Shown in pieces: positions 33,021 through 45,363 of a stretch of 64,000 nucleotides of DNA; the stretch's first letter is position 1; every line of letters begins with the position of its first letter. The notes beneath the pieces were generated by a model, which worked only from the letters and a program-made list of their open reading frames with translations, was not told where the DNA came from and made no database searches. The position numbers were made by a program, and so were the translations under genes. Where the stretch lies: the NCBI GenBank assembly GCA_030280995.1, contig JASXTE010000013.1:12281501-12345500 (forward strand). Reading direction: 5' to 3'. This DNA comes from Hemileia vastatrix. Lineage: Eukaryota; Basidiomycota; Pucciniomycetes; Pucciniales; Zaghouaniaceae.

Positions 33021-36000
33021 TTATTTAGATTTAAATTTTTTCAAGAGATTTTTAAGATCAGAGATTTCATTTTCTGGAATCCACTGGTCATATTCACTTG
33101 ATTTATTTTTAAATCTTAATAGATACTCAACTCCCTTTTCTTCAGTAAGGTGTCTCTTTTTAAGTATCTTTTCAATTTCTGCCTTTTCAACTATTTCTTC
33201 AGGTTTCTGTTTATGCCTTTCTGATCTTCTTGGAAATAGGGAAGTATCATTAGAATGGTATGGTTTTATAAGAGATATAGGAGATACTGGATGATTTCTA
33301 TCATATGGTGCATATAGAATAACCTCAACAGCATTATTACCAACCATCTTTTTAACTACAAATGGTCCAATGAATGCATCCTACAATTTAACATTACCAT
33401 TTAAATTGAAATGTAGTGTTGAAATAAGGACTTCATCACCCTCTTTGAACATTTGCTCTTTATGGGCTTTATCCCATCTTTTCCTTTCATACTCAAACGC
33501 CTTATTTATACATTCTTGAGCATGTTTTCTGCATAATTCTTGCATCTAAAGAAACGATTTAGTACCTGGATGGATATCCAATCTAGGTAATTTATTAAGA
33601 GTTTTAGAAGGGGTATTAGGTACATAACCCAACCATAACTCAAATGGCTTTTTGCCAGTGACAGAATGTACTGTACTATTGTATGCAAATTCTAAACCTG
33701 GTATAAGGGTTACCCAATCATGCTTGAATTTTTCATTGTATTTAAAATTAAGACCAAAAGCACAATATCTTCTTATCATATCTTCTAAAGTTTGTATCAT
33801 TCTTTCTGCTAGCCCATCAGTTTGTGGATGATGTGCTGTAGAAAGTTTTAATTGACACCCTGAAACATCAATAAGTGATGTCCAGAACTCCGAAGTAAAT
33901 TTAGGATCTCTGTCAGAAACTATTGCTTTGGGGAAACCTGCTATATTTAATATTTGTGTCCACCACAAAAAAGCTAAGTCCTTTTCAGAAACCTCTTAAT
34001 GAGTAGGAATAAATTTACACAATTTGTAAATCTATCAACAACTGCCCAGCAGGAGTTATAACTCTTATGCCCTGCTATTGGCAAACCTGTTACAAATTCC
34101 ATGTTAATAATTTCCCATGGAGATTTTGGTTGCTCACTTTGTTGTAATAAACCAGCTCTTTTGCCTGTTAATCTTTTAGATTTTTGATAAGAATAACATG
34201 TTTCAACATATTTCTGAACATCCTCAGACATGTTAATCCACCAAGCTGTATTTTTTACCCCGGTTAATGTTTTATGGTAGTCAAAATGACCTGATAATAT
34301 ATCATCATGACATATACTTAACATTAACTCCTTCATTGAAGGGGGAATCACAATTACATTACTTAATTTTTTCCTGTAATATATAAAACCATCCTCAATG
34401 AAAAATTTTCCTTTTTCTAATTACTCTTTATACTTATTTGGTAATGTTTTTATAAAAACATTCATTGAAGCATTAGATGGATCATTTAATATTGTAGTGA
34501 GTTTACTCAAGTATGGATCTGAATCATAATTATCAAGAATTGATTGCGTAAATTTATCCTCAAGATCTACATTATAAATGCCATAAATGTTAAAAATCTC
34601 TGACTCAGGAACATAAGCAGGATTATCATCATTATTAGGCAGAGGTACTCTAGATAACAGATCTACATTAGAGTGCAAGGTTCATGCTCTATGTGTAATA
34701 GTCATCCGTCCTCTGTATTTTTGTACAGCTAATTGCCATCTAAACATGTGTCTATTAGGAGTTTTCATGTTTAAGAGTGACTTAAATGCACTACAGTCAG
34801 TTATTAACTCAAATTTTTGGTCTTCAAGGTAATAATGTAGCTTCTCCAGAGCCCATACTACTGCCAAACATTCAAGTTGAGTAGCACCATATTTCAATTC
34901 ACTACTTCTCAGAGTACGTGAAATATAGCAGATTACTACTTCTGACATTTTTCCTTCAATTAGTTGTTTTTGATGCAAAGCAGCACCCAGACCAATAAAA
35001 CTTGCATCTGTATATAATACAAAAGGTAATTGGAAATCTGGTAATCCCAAGATAGAAGATGTCATTAAACATTCTTTCAACTTATCAAAAGCCTGTTGTC
35101 TTTTATTATTCCAAATGAAAGCTTCTGATTTTTTATCAGTGTGGTCAATGGTTCAGCAATTGATTGTTAGTTTTTTATATATTGTCTATAATAACCACAC
35201 ATACCAAGAAAAGATTGTACATCCAATAAATTTTTAGGAATTCCAATATTCTTTATTGCAGCCACTTTATTTTGGTCTACACATATTTGTAAGCCAGATA
35301 CAATATGACCAAGCACTTTTAAAGATTCAAACCCAAATTTACATTTTTTAATGCAAGGGTCATTTTTATTTCATCCATTTTCTGAAATACTTTCTATAAA
35401 TGGATTAAGTGTTCATCATAAGTTTTAGAGAACACTATAATGTCATCTATGTATACCATTAACCATCCCTCAATAATTTCATTATGGAATGTTATATCCA
35501 TTAACTTCTGAAATACTGATGGAGAATTTTTTGGTCCAAATGGCATTCTGACATATTTATAAATTCCCATGTGTGTTGTTATCAACAAAAAATTCTGTGA
35601 GTTCTTTTCAACAGGAATTTGATGGTACCCTTTATTTCCATCTAGGCAACTTATATACTTAGCACCTTTGAGGGTAGCATGTATAGAGGCAATCCTTGGC
35701 AAGGGATAAATATCATCTACTGTAAATGTATTTAATGCTCTATAATCACCGCAAAGTCTTTCTTTATCTTGTTCATAAGAAATTAGCACTGGTGATATTA
35801 CACAATATTTTGGTGTAGTTTCAACCTTCTCAAGAATGTTCATTTTCAATAACATCTTAATATTATCCTCTATGTCTTTCCTCTTCATTGGTGAAGCAGG
35901 GTATGGTTTCTTTTTAAGACTAGCAGGAATATTATCCATATCACAGATTAAACTAATCTTCATTTCATGATCTTTTACAAGGCCAAGTTCATTTGTACCA

Positions 36001-36626
36001 TGTGCAAAAGCCATTGGAAATGCTTTAATTAATTCCAAAATATTATTTTTCTCAGATTTATATATCTGAGTGCCAAATGATGCTTTTGAAATTTCTGTTT
36101 CCAGAAGTTCCATCTCATTGGATTCTCTTCCTTTACACAGAGAATTTGTTACTGACTCAATGTGTAAGACTGTGTTAAAAGAATTTATTTTAAATTTCCT
36201 TTTACCATTCATTCCAATTGTAAAATTGTTATTAGCAGGGTCTAATTTCACACCAAATTTAGTCACAATATCATTTCCAATGATAAAACAGTTACTACAG
36301 TTAGTATTATCCATTACTACAAATTCACAAGTTACTCTTACATAACTATGTTGATGTTTAACGAAAACAGCAGCTTTGTATCTACCAATGGGGTGTAGCA
36401 CTGATCCAAAACCTCTCCAATTTTTACTTTGAAGCGTATCAAGCTTAGACTTATATTCACTATTAATTTTCTGTAATGTATTAGTTGAAACAACAGAACC
36501 AGCAGCTCCTGTTTCCAGTACTATATTAACATTTTGACCAGAAATGATAGCTGGAACCGTGATAGGTGTCATTCTTAAGTTATCAGCTTGTATATTCTTA
36601 ATGATTTCAACATCCTCAAAATTCAT
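33021..36626 (-). pseudogene. Element A pol (protease to chromodomain), broken
   Basis: Replication enzymes of a Ty3/Gypsy element. Protease: VLETGAAGSVVS (about 36525), with Glu where the catalytic Asp is expected. RT: KERLCGDYRALNTF, CLDGNKGYHQIPV, MPFGPKNSPSVFQKLM and YIDDIIVFS (about 35435), all in one 410-aa ORF. RNase H: FVLYTDASFIGLGAALHQ (about 35005). Integrase: zinc-binding region (34351 on) and HHPQTDGLAERMIQTLEDM (about 33810). C-terminal chromodomain at 33021-33347, LLRFKNKSSEYDQWIPE. ORFs are separated by stops and shifts near 35390, 34680, 34420, 33970 and 33545. The chromodomain class (chromoviruses) is known to steer integration to marked chromatin. Confidence 0.88.
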
Positions 36627-36656
36627 TAAAGATTCATTTTAGTCCATATTTAATAT

Positions 36657-38885
36657 TGGATTTTCAAAGATGGACAAATCATCTTCCAACATACAGACTT
36701 CATTTTCATCACTATATGAGATATTGCTGTCATAATCACTTGATTCTTTACTTTTTTCAGTTTCAGTTTCAGATTCACGTTGATTTTCAACAATATTTAT
36801 ATTTTTCTCACATTTGTGACCTTTAACCCAAGGTTTGTTTCACTTATAACAAGTATTTTTTTCATACTTTTTAGGTACTACAGGTGCAGTAGGTTTTTTC
36901 TGCTTCTCCCGAAGTTTTTTTGAATTCTGAATTTTTACAGGTTCAACATTTTGTTTATAAGTGGAATACCTTGATTCATACTTATGGTTTAATAATATTT
37001 CATTGCAAATATTAATAAAGTCAGAATATTCAGTAACATTTAATGTTCTAGCTACAACAATGTCTCTGACAGATATAGGTAATTTATATATTATCTTATC
37101 TTTCCATAAGTTAAAATCCATATGAGGCTCAATGGCTTTTTATATTTTATTTAAATTCTTTAAAAACACCATAGGTTTGTCACCATTGAACGGATTATAC
37201 CTAGTCTTCTCATAAAGCCTCTGCTAAGTAAGCCTGAATTTAGAACCTCCAAATTGTTTTTCAATAAGTTGTTTCCATTCAGCCCAAGAGTAGTCTTTAC
37301 CCTCACTCAATACAGCTTCAAACTTTAATAAAGCAACATCCTTAAATAAAGAAATTGATTTTGATGTTATTTCTTCATCTGGTAACTTATATGAGAATTT
37401 CAAGTTGTCAATTCTTTGAATAAAATGTTGCCAATCAGAGCTGGCTTCCCCATCATAAGTTGGGTACTGATCTATTTTAGGCCACTTCTTCTGATTGGAT
37501 TTTATTTCACTAATCTTGGGTAAATTCAAGAACTCATTCACTCTTGATAAATGGTCTTGTATCTCCTCTTGTACAGATTTGTGACTTACATTTTCAGATT
37601 TGACACTACCACCTGATGGTTTAAATTTTGGTGGTATAGGGAAGGAATGAGATTCACTTTTGCCAATGAAATGATTATTATTATATTGATTATACTTATG
37701 ATTATCCTGGTTCATTAGTAGATTGGCAGTTTCAATCTCAAATTTAGTTAATCTTTGTAGCAACTCAGAGACACTTTGATTTGTCTGGGCAAAAGATAAC
37801 TTAGTTCTTGATACAGTTTTCAACAAGTGTGCTTCATACAATATTTTCAACTCACAGAATTTGTTTGAAAGTTCACTATATTTGTTACTCAATGAATCAT
37901 ATTTAAGAGTTAGAGACAAGTTTACTTTCTCCAATTCTTCATTACGTGTTGCCAGTTGATAAATATTTAACGTAAAGGATGAAATTGTATCACTAGTGAT
38001 CTTAACTGTCCGTTCCTCACAATCAGTCATTCTATTCAACAATGCTGAAACAATTCTATGGACAGTTGGATTATTGTTAAAATATTCCATGTCTTCTTTT
38101 TCAATTCTCTCACTCTCCTGTGAACTTCTCATCTCACTAGTAGGTGGTGGCAACTAAGGATTATCTGTATTATCATTATAAATAGTACTGTTATTGTGGA
38201 CAAAAGACAAATCAGGTGTATCTACTCTAAAACCTAAATTTATTAAATCCTCCTCTATTTTCTGCACAGATTTAACATCAATAGGATTACCTATATTGTA
38301 ATTATCAGTATTGTGTTCAATCTGAGAGGGTAATCTACTTACCATGGGATAGATGCCAGTCCTGATTTTTGGAGCTTTTTTCCTTTGTAAGGGTGAACTG
38401 AGGAAGTCAGATGAGGTGGTGGATCCCTGTTGCAGCTGTGGCTGGTCCATTGTTGATGGAACCAGTCCCATTTCCATTTTTCTACCAGGATTTTCTCCTG
38501 GGAGTGAGTTGACCCGCCTGGGATAGGGGGTTGCTGACTTGGTTGACTTGGCTGGCCTCCCTTTAGCTCTTCCAGTGTCTGATTCATTTGTTTAAACCCT
38601 ACCTTGCAATTGTTCTGTAATTGCTCTACCTCTTTGAACATGAGTGCCTTGGATTCTTCCAACTTCAAAACCTGTTTGGCCAAGTGGGATAGCTGATCCT
38701 GAAAAGGAGGAGACGTCTTTTTTATGGTTATCTTTTTTAAAAGGGTATCTTTTTCTTCTATGCTCATGTTCTCTGCCTGGGGGTATTGCTGACCCTCCAT
38801 GGTTATGTCCTGGATAGTTTTTGTTAGCTTTAGACCTGGTATTATAAGCAGGCTTTTCACTTACACTGTTCTGAGGAGCACTCAT
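36657..38885 (-). pseudogene. Element A gag, broken
   Basis: Capsid/nucleocapsid polyprotein of element A. It starts MSAPQNSVSEKPAYNTRSK at 38885. The same frame continues after a stop at 38592-38594 as MEMGLVPST (38477) and after another at 38154-38156 as MPPPTSEMRSSQ (38153-37224). That last segment has a long coiled coil, then the capsid domain (DQYPTYDGEASSDWQHFIQR, LIEKQFGG). The zinc knuckle near 36840 reads CYK-stop-NKPWVKGHKC, a TGA replacing the second Cys. The homologous gag of element C is open throughout, so these are disabling changes. An overlapping +1 ORF is annotated separately. Confidence 0.8.
38339..38860 (-). CDS. Element A overlapping +1-frame ORF
   Basis: 174 codons, open while the gag frame over the same DNA is broken. 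Conserved parts: QDITMEGQ, MSIEEKDTLLKK, a heptad-like coiled coil (SHLAKQVLKLEESKAL), then VEKWKWDWF and HPYKGKKL, ending IPW-stop. Counterparts with the same landmarks occur in element C (52647-52949; SKWKWDWY, HPYRGTARRGRG, IRPW-stop) and element D (62542-62793). It may be a separate small protein or the N-terminal part of Gag reached by frameshifting. No function is known to me. Confidence 0.5.
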   Translation of the reverse strand: MKSLLIIPGLKLTKTIQDITMEGQQYPQAENMSIEEKDTLLKKITIKKTSPPFQDQLSHLAKQVLKLEESKALMFKEVEQLQNNCKVGFKQMNQTLEELKGGQPSQPSQQPPIPGGSTHSQEKILVEKWKWDWFHQQWTSHSCNRDPPPHLTSSVHPYKGKKLQKSGLASIPW

Positions 38886-39395
38886 ATTGTTAATAATGAT
38901 AATATATCACGTCTACAGAAAGGAAAAACTCTATGGAATCAGTATACAAACGTTATTAGCAATGTTATTACTAATAAAAAAGCTATGGAGCTTACCCTGA
39001 ATTTATATCTTTATTTCTTTAAATAAAATATAAGTAAAATTCAAAAAAATCTGTTAAAAATAAAACAATAAGTTTAACTAGACTTTTATAAGGGTGAATA
39101 AATATATTACCAATCTTTAACCAAATACCAGTTTAATTGGGTTTTATATTGGTGACCAAATACCAAGTGAAATTGGGTTTATATTGGGTACAGTTACTAC
39201 TGTAAATACCTAATTTTTATTATAAAAAATTAGTACAATTATTATAAGGGTTCTTTTTTGCAATCATTGAGTTAAGATGACCCACTAATATGCAGCAGGC
39301 CCAAATATTTGGTTATTTTGAGCTATACTAAAGTAAAAATCATGTCCCAAGGCTTATACTAAATAATAAGTAAAAAATAAGGAAAGACCCCCAAT

Positions 39396-40416
39396 TGTCA
39401 GTATAGTCTAGTATATAAGTATGATATAATAGTGTTTATTTATGGTCCTTATCAACTTATAAAAAGATTTATAATATATTTCTAAATTTTAATAGCTATA
39501 TTGAAGTGTTTTATTGAATTGTAGTAAGTAATTGATGATAAATAACCATCAAAATCCCTCCTTATACCCAAATCCCCTGGAGTGCACAGACCTTCAATCC
39601 AGATGATGTCACTGCTATCCCCCGCAATTACAGCACTGTGAGGGCACATCACCTCCCCATGGCGTCCACTTCAAGCAGATTCAACACCCAGACCTCCAGT
39701 AAGGACCCTCCATCACAATTAATGATAACACAGATCTATACCACAAATAGAAAATCCAGATAAAAACGGATACCATAAAGAAACAGCTAAAATAAGCAAT
39801 AAAAAAGAGATTTAATGAAACCCAAAGCATATAAAGGACACAAAAAAAATTTCTAAGCCCCCAATAACATCCCCAAGCATCCACATTAACCCAGAAATGA
39901 CCTTTCAACCCATAAATCCATGAATAACCATCCAAGGAAGCAGATTAAGTTGTCCAAACTGAGTGTATGCGCCTGATATAGATGTCTTTGTTTATGTCGG
40001 CATTGTGATTCCACTGATTTCGTCCATATGACCTAAAATAAGCAGAAAAACAAAGATTATAGGCTATTCAGAGGCTAAAACCCACTTATAGACCTAAATA
40101 TACATAATATACTGCATATTTCACTGAATATGAGATTTATGTACACATATAAGCTTATGTATGTCAATAATTACTTCATATCACTTAAGATAAGTATATT
40201 ATGACTCTATTAACACCTTAATAAGTACTATTAGGCTATGGATAAGATATTTAAACTACTATAATTGATATAATAGAGTAATAATTATATATATATGTAA
40301 TATAATCATATATATTATTATTTTAACCTGATTTTTAAGATATAAGCTTAATGTACTTAAGTTTATCTTATTTTAAGTATAAGAAATACTCAGTCCTAGG
40401 GATATCTAGGCTGACA
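39396..40416 (-). repeat. Element A 5' LTR
   Basis: 1021 bp, partner of 31726-32904 with an internal deletion of about 160 bp near 39448. Ends TGTCA and TGACA are intact, and GGTCC follows. Confidence 0.85.
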
Positions 40417-40421
40417 GGTCC

Positions 40422-40800
40422 TGTCTGCTCTTTTTCAAAGGACAAATCTCAAATTTTTCAAGACTACATTGCAGAGAATTTAGCAAAAGGCTTGATTTGA
40501 TCCAGTAAATCTTCAAACAGCTCTTCAGTTATTTCGGTCAAGAAAATAGATGGAAGTCTTAGGATATGTGCTGCTTATAGAAAACTCAGCACAGTGACAA
40601 AGAAGAATGCTTATCCATTTCATCCTATTTCATTACTTCTTGCTTTTTTTAATGGTGCTAATTTCTTCTCTAAAATTGATCTTATGGGTACTTACAATCT
40701 TATACATATTTCATAAGGTCATTAAAATTTAACTGAAATGTGTACCAGATTTTGTAGCTTCAAATATTTGGTAATGCACTTTGGATTTTGCTATGCACCA
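40422..40800 (+). pseudogene. Element B, piece 3 (RT core)
   Basis: Continues the RT cut at 31725: IAENLAKGLI, KKIDGSLRICAAYRKLS, KIDLMGTYNL and MHFGFCYAP (about 40775-40800), with stops. The following RT palm segment (YxDD) is missing: when B resumes at about 58412 it is already at [10 protein letters not shown], so roughly 90-100 codons were lost at or near the insertion site of element E. Confidence 0.7.
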
Positions 40801-41110
40801 TTTTTAAGACCTAAGAAGGTGGAATACCACTAGTGCAAAAACTAGCCTAAGACGGGACTGACTATCCTGGAAGAATAATTGAGACTAACTAAGACTTACT
40901 ATGCTGGGACCTGCAACAGTGAGAGAAGACAGTATTAACTATGCCAATTGGCAGTGAGACTTAAGAATAACTGGATTACTAGATAGGTTTTCTGATGGGG
41001 AGCTCTCCACAGCGCTTGCCCCATATAACCCCCTGACAAAATATCTACTCTTCCACATATTTTCAATGCATAGTGGCCATAGCGCTCCTCCTCCCCACCT
41101 CTCAACAACA
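40801..41110 (-). repeat. Element E 3' LTR
   Basis: About 310 bp, related to 58115-58420 at clearly less than full identity, which indicates an old insertion. Confidence 0.6.
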
Positions 41111-41349
41111 TCCCAACATTAACCCCCTCTTTTACCCATCCTGTCCCCTGTTCTCTTTCTCAAAATCCTTCAATATTTCTTTGAATTAACCAAATTTTAC
41201 ACCAGTTCCCAATACCTATCTCAAACCCCATAAACTTTCCAATGCACCAAGTACTGAACCTTTCCTCTATACACTCTCTTAGAAACTACTTTCTCTACTT
41301 AAAACTCCTCTTCATTTTCCACCTGTATTGGAACTGGTGGCTCTTCTTG

Positions 41350-44250
41350 TCATCCTGTAATTGTATCTTCTTTATGCTTTGTGAGAAATGAAATTTTGAA
41401 GACTTGATGTACTTGTCTCATTTGCATTGGCAGATCCAGCTCATAAGTTGAGTTAGATACCTTTCCTTTGAATATTAATGGCCCCACTTTCTTGTGATCT
41501 AATTTAGCTCTGGGGGGTAATTTGATAAGGAAATGTGTGCTTAACAAAGCCTTGTCACCTACCTTTAGCGCGCGGTGCTGGGTCCTTCCTTGATCTTGAT
41601 GAAGCTTCATTAATTGTTGAGATAATCTGAGAGCCACTTCAATTTACTAATATATAATCAATATTATTTGGATCTGTTCTTATGAATCAGGAGCTTGTAA
41701 CATGGATAAGGTACCAATTTAGAATGTTGGTTGATATCCATAGTTGGAATAGAATGGTGACATGTCTGTTGAAGCATGTGCCTGGTTGTTGTATGAGAAT
41801 ACAGCTAATGGTAACAGCTGTACCCAATTATCTTGGTGATAGTTATTGAAATGAAGCAAATATTTTTCAATTGCTTTATTTACTATCTCAGATTTCCTGC
41901 CAGTCTGTGGATTTGATGCTGTTAACAAGATGGGATTTATGTTCAGTTTCTAATTCATTGCTTTAAGAAAGTTAGAGTTAAAAGTACTTCCCCTATCTGG
42001 TACTATACTTTCAAGAAATACATGTAATTTCCAGACATGTGCCACCATTAAGTCTGAAATTCCTTCTGATGTAACCTTGCTAGTGTTGGGAACAAAGTGT
42101 TCCATCTTGGTGCAGCGGTCAACTACTGTGAGGATATCATTCTTTTGTAGTGACTTGGGTAACCCCACTATAAGATCATATGAGAGCTCCTTCCATGGCT
42201 GTTTGGCAATTTTAATAGGGTTACTAGTGTGGTTGTTGGGCTGATCTTGTTCTTCTGGAAAGAGCTGCATGCCAATACATAGCACTAGACATATGCCTTC
42301 ATGGACTTCCAGTAAAAGTTGCAATTTACAAGCTCCACAGTCTTGAGCGGTCCTGGGTGTCCTGCCATTGGGGAGTGATGAATTTATTTTTCCACCTTTC
42401 TTTTGAACTCTTCATCATTTGGAACCACTATCCTACCATTCTAATATATTTTTTCCCCTTCAAGGGGATACTCCTCCAATCTTTTCATTACCAATACCAC
42501 TTTTGATAACAGCGCCTTCACTAACTCCTGAACCCCCTCATACTATACCTGCTCCCTCCTTACCCATTCCATCATATCTTCATCCAACCATTCTACTTCA
42601 TCTATGATTACCTTCTTTTTATGGTCCCCCTTCAATAACATGGCGCCAACAGTATGTAGCTGGTCTGGTGCTGGGTGCGATTCAGGAAATCATGATAGCA
42701 CATCAGGTTTTCCAGTTTTCTTCCCTGGTAAGAATTTAACAACAAAATTTATGCTACTAAAAAGCTCTTCCCATTGTGCTTGCTGGTGATTCAGCTTTTT
42801 TGCTGTCATGAAAATTTCCAAGTTTTTATGGTCTGTGTAAATAATAACTTTTAGTCTTTGTGGCCTACTTTCTAAATAGTGATGCCAGGTGCACGCCATT
42901 TCAACTAGTTCCAATAACTTCTTATCATAAATCTCATAGTTCATATTGGCACCTAGAAGTATTTTTGATAAATATTCTACTGGGTGCAGGACATTTTCAG
43001 CATCCTATTGGGATAATACGGCACCTAGTTCAAAATCTGAGCAGTCACACTCCAGAACAAATGGCTTTAATAAGTCAGGTATTGCAAGAATAGGGGCTGT
43101 CAAAAATTGTCTTTTCAGGTATTCAAACTCATCTTGTTGGTTACCTGTCCAGATAAAATTGACTTCTTTCTTTGTGAGGTTGTGCAATGGCCAGAAAATG
43201 TGGAAGTAATTTTCAATAAAATGGCGGTAATAATTTGAAAATCCTAGGAATGAGTGGAGCTCTTTTTCTAATTTTGGTGTTGGACATTCCCTTACAGCCT
43301 TTACTTTCACCTGGTCCATTTGCCCCTTATTTTTTTAAATGATTGCACCCAGGTAGGGGATTTCACCTACTGAAAAAACAAATTTCTCCAGTTTTAACTG
43401 TACTTGGGCCTACTTCAAGTGCTGAAAACAGTCTTTCACACATATCTGGTTTTCTTCCATTGATATTGAGTAAATCAGGATTTCATAAAGGTATACTGCC
43501 ACATATTTCCCTATTCTGTCTCTGAATATGGTTTTGGTGAAATATTGGAAGGTGGAAGGCAAATTACATAAAAAATGTCATTATCAGCCATTCAAAGTGA
43601 CAAAACTTGGTGAATAATGACATTTTATGTTCATCACCTTCTTTCACACGTATTTTGTGGTAACCTGCCCTAAGATCTAGGGATGTGAATATCTCTGCAC
43701 TCACCACACAATATGGGGGGAGGACTTGCTAGCAAGTCCACAACCTTGGACCCAAAATCACCACAGATTGGACACATATTGAGCTATTGATAAAGGAACA
43801 TACAATAAGGGATTAACACCACTCAGCAGAACAGTTTTAGGTGGGTGTTCAAGTAGAGTTCAGTGTGGGTTCAGTTTTATTTCAGTCTGAGTTCCATCTG
43901 AGTTCCATCTGAGTTCCATCTGAGTTCAGGTTGAGGACTTTCTAGAAAGTCCACCACCTATATTACATAGTGAATGTGAAGGCTATCAATTATCTCACTA
44001 GTCAGGGGAAATGGATATCTGCTCTTTACTCTCAGTTAATTTAACCCTCTGAAATCCATACAAGGTCTTAATAAACCATCCTTTTTTCCTGAAAAAATCA
44101 AGAGGGCAACCCAGGGAGATTTTGATTCCCTAAAAAACCATTCTTTAAATTTTCATCTATCATCTCTTTTAGTGCTTTTTACTCTAGGGTGGATAATGGG
44201 ATTATGAGTCTAAATTGAGGGGTTGTGTCTGGCATCAGATCAATGAAAAG
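41350..44250 (-). pseudogene. Element E RT, RNase H and integrase, broken
   Basis: Read on the minus strand. RT start: MDFRGLN and YPFPLTSEIIDSL (about 44050-43985), then after the MITE IFTSLDLRAGYHKIRV (about 43690). RT/RNase H: PTPKLEKELHSFLGFSNYYR (about 43270), FVLECDCSDFELGAVLSQ, then the RNase H end YTDHKNLEIFM (about 42820). Integrase: IVGLPKS and TVVDRCTKMEHF (about 42150) and NPQTGRKSEIVNKAIEKYL (about 41910). A GPY/F-type C-terminus lies at 41637-41350 (AKLDHKKVGPLIFKGKV). Stops and shifts separate all pieces. Confidence 0.8.
43702..43972. mobile_element. 271-bp MITE with CAC(C/T)A ends and terminal palindromes
   Basis: Left end CACCACACAATATGG, a G-run, then palindrome GGACTTGCTAGCAAGTCC. 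Right end (minus strand) CACTATGTAATATAGG, then GGACTTTCTAGAAAGTCC. Three direct repeats of TGAGTTCCATC lie just inside the right end (about 43888-43922). It interrupts the RT of element E between codons for IIDSLH and EIFTSLDL. The flanking trinucleotides are ACT and AAT, so no perfect 3-bp duplication remains. Termini are shared with element F and with the terminus at 21541. Confidence 0.75.
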
Positions 44251-45363
44251 TTTTATGTTCAATGAGGTGGTAGGGTCTTGTCTTCTCCATCTTCAAGCAG
44301 TGGTTAGAAATCCTAGTAAGCTTCAGGGACCATTTACTTAAGGCTTTTTGTTGGCTTTGAGGACTGGACCTTGGCTGAAATTTTGGTGGATATGTTCCAA
44401 GCTGTTGTGTCACATTCCAGCTCCTCTTCTTCCACCAGCTCCCCCTCCAAGTCCTGAAGCTTAGCATTATTAGAAAGTTTCAGCTCTTTTGGAAAGTCTA
44501 CTGATGATAATGAAAAGCCAGGAGACTCTCCAGGAGGAAGCATTGACCACTGAAGAGGCTAGGGGACAAATTCTTTCTCTGCTCCATCCACCTTCTTATC
44601 TTCTGCCTTATCCTTCCTCTTTTGCACCTTCTCCTCCTTTAGGCACCCTTTTTCTTCCTTTTGACCCACTCTGGTGCTCCCTGTTGGCAACACATCCCCT
44701 TCCTGATGCTTAGAATCAAGAGAATGCATCAGTTCTGGTGGAAAGTCAACTGATGATAATAAAACATCAGAACACCTGCCAGGATGGGCTCCTGACCCCT
44801 GAAAAGGCCAGGGGGGCAATACTTTAGTGCCAGTGTCCCCTTTCCTTCCTATCTGAACCTTCTTCTCCTTACATTAAATTTGTGGGTTATATTGGTACAG
44901 CCATGTTATACTTGTCCTTTGGGTTTTTCACATATGCCCTGAAATGTGACTCTTTTCCCTCACACCAAAACCTGAAAAAAAAAATTTCTCTTACTTCTAC
45001 TCCCTCACCTGGGGATCCATCAAACATAATTAGGTGCCTATTGTGGTCCAATGTTTCACTTTTCATTTTATTTCTCTGTAAAAAATTGCTAGAAATAAAA
45101 CAGTCTGTGGCCCCACATTCCAGTAGGGCTCATACATTTTTTGTGGCCTCAAGGGTCATTAAAAGAAAGCTTAGTATAATATATTTTCATTTACTTAAAG
45201 TGGCTTACATGCTGATAATTATTCTAACAAATTCCCCTTTTTCTTTCCCTCCAATCTGCTCAAGGAGGGAACAACCTTTACTCTTGATGTCTGTCTTTTA
45301 CCCATTCCCTACTTGTGCTCTCCTCTACCTCATGAATGCTGATCTTCCCCTTACACTACCTTT
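44251..45363 (-). pseudogene. Element E protease and linker, broken
   Basis: A protease-like segment at about 45150-44880 reads ALLECGATDCFISSNFL, retroviral-type with Glu in place of the catalytic Asp. It is followed by MFDGSPGEGVEV and FWCEGKESHFRAYV. The linker towards RT (44819-44240) has two related blocks, LSSVDFPPELMHS (about 44745) and LSSVDFPKELKLS (about 44500), suggesting an internal duplication of a charged, Lys/Glu-rich segment. Confidence 0.6.

Larger units (their letters stand above)
31726..40416 (-). mobile_element. Element A: Ty3/Gypsy chromodomain retrotransposon
   Basis: 8.7 kb, flanked by the 5-bp target duplication GGTCC (31721-31725 and 40417-40421). LTRs are 31726-32904 and 39396-40416, starting TGTCA and ending TGACA. 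Genes lie on the minus strand in the order gag, protease, RT, RNase H, integrase, chromodomain. A likely primer-binding site TGGGGGTCTTTCC lies two bases inside the 5' LTR (plus coordinates about 39380-39393). It is inserted in the RT of element B. Confidence 0.9.

Noticed and set aside
40794..40800. TGCACCA at 40794 as the first bases of the element E LTR
   Set aside because: These bases complete the RT motif FGFCYAP of element B, so the LTR more likely starts just after them.
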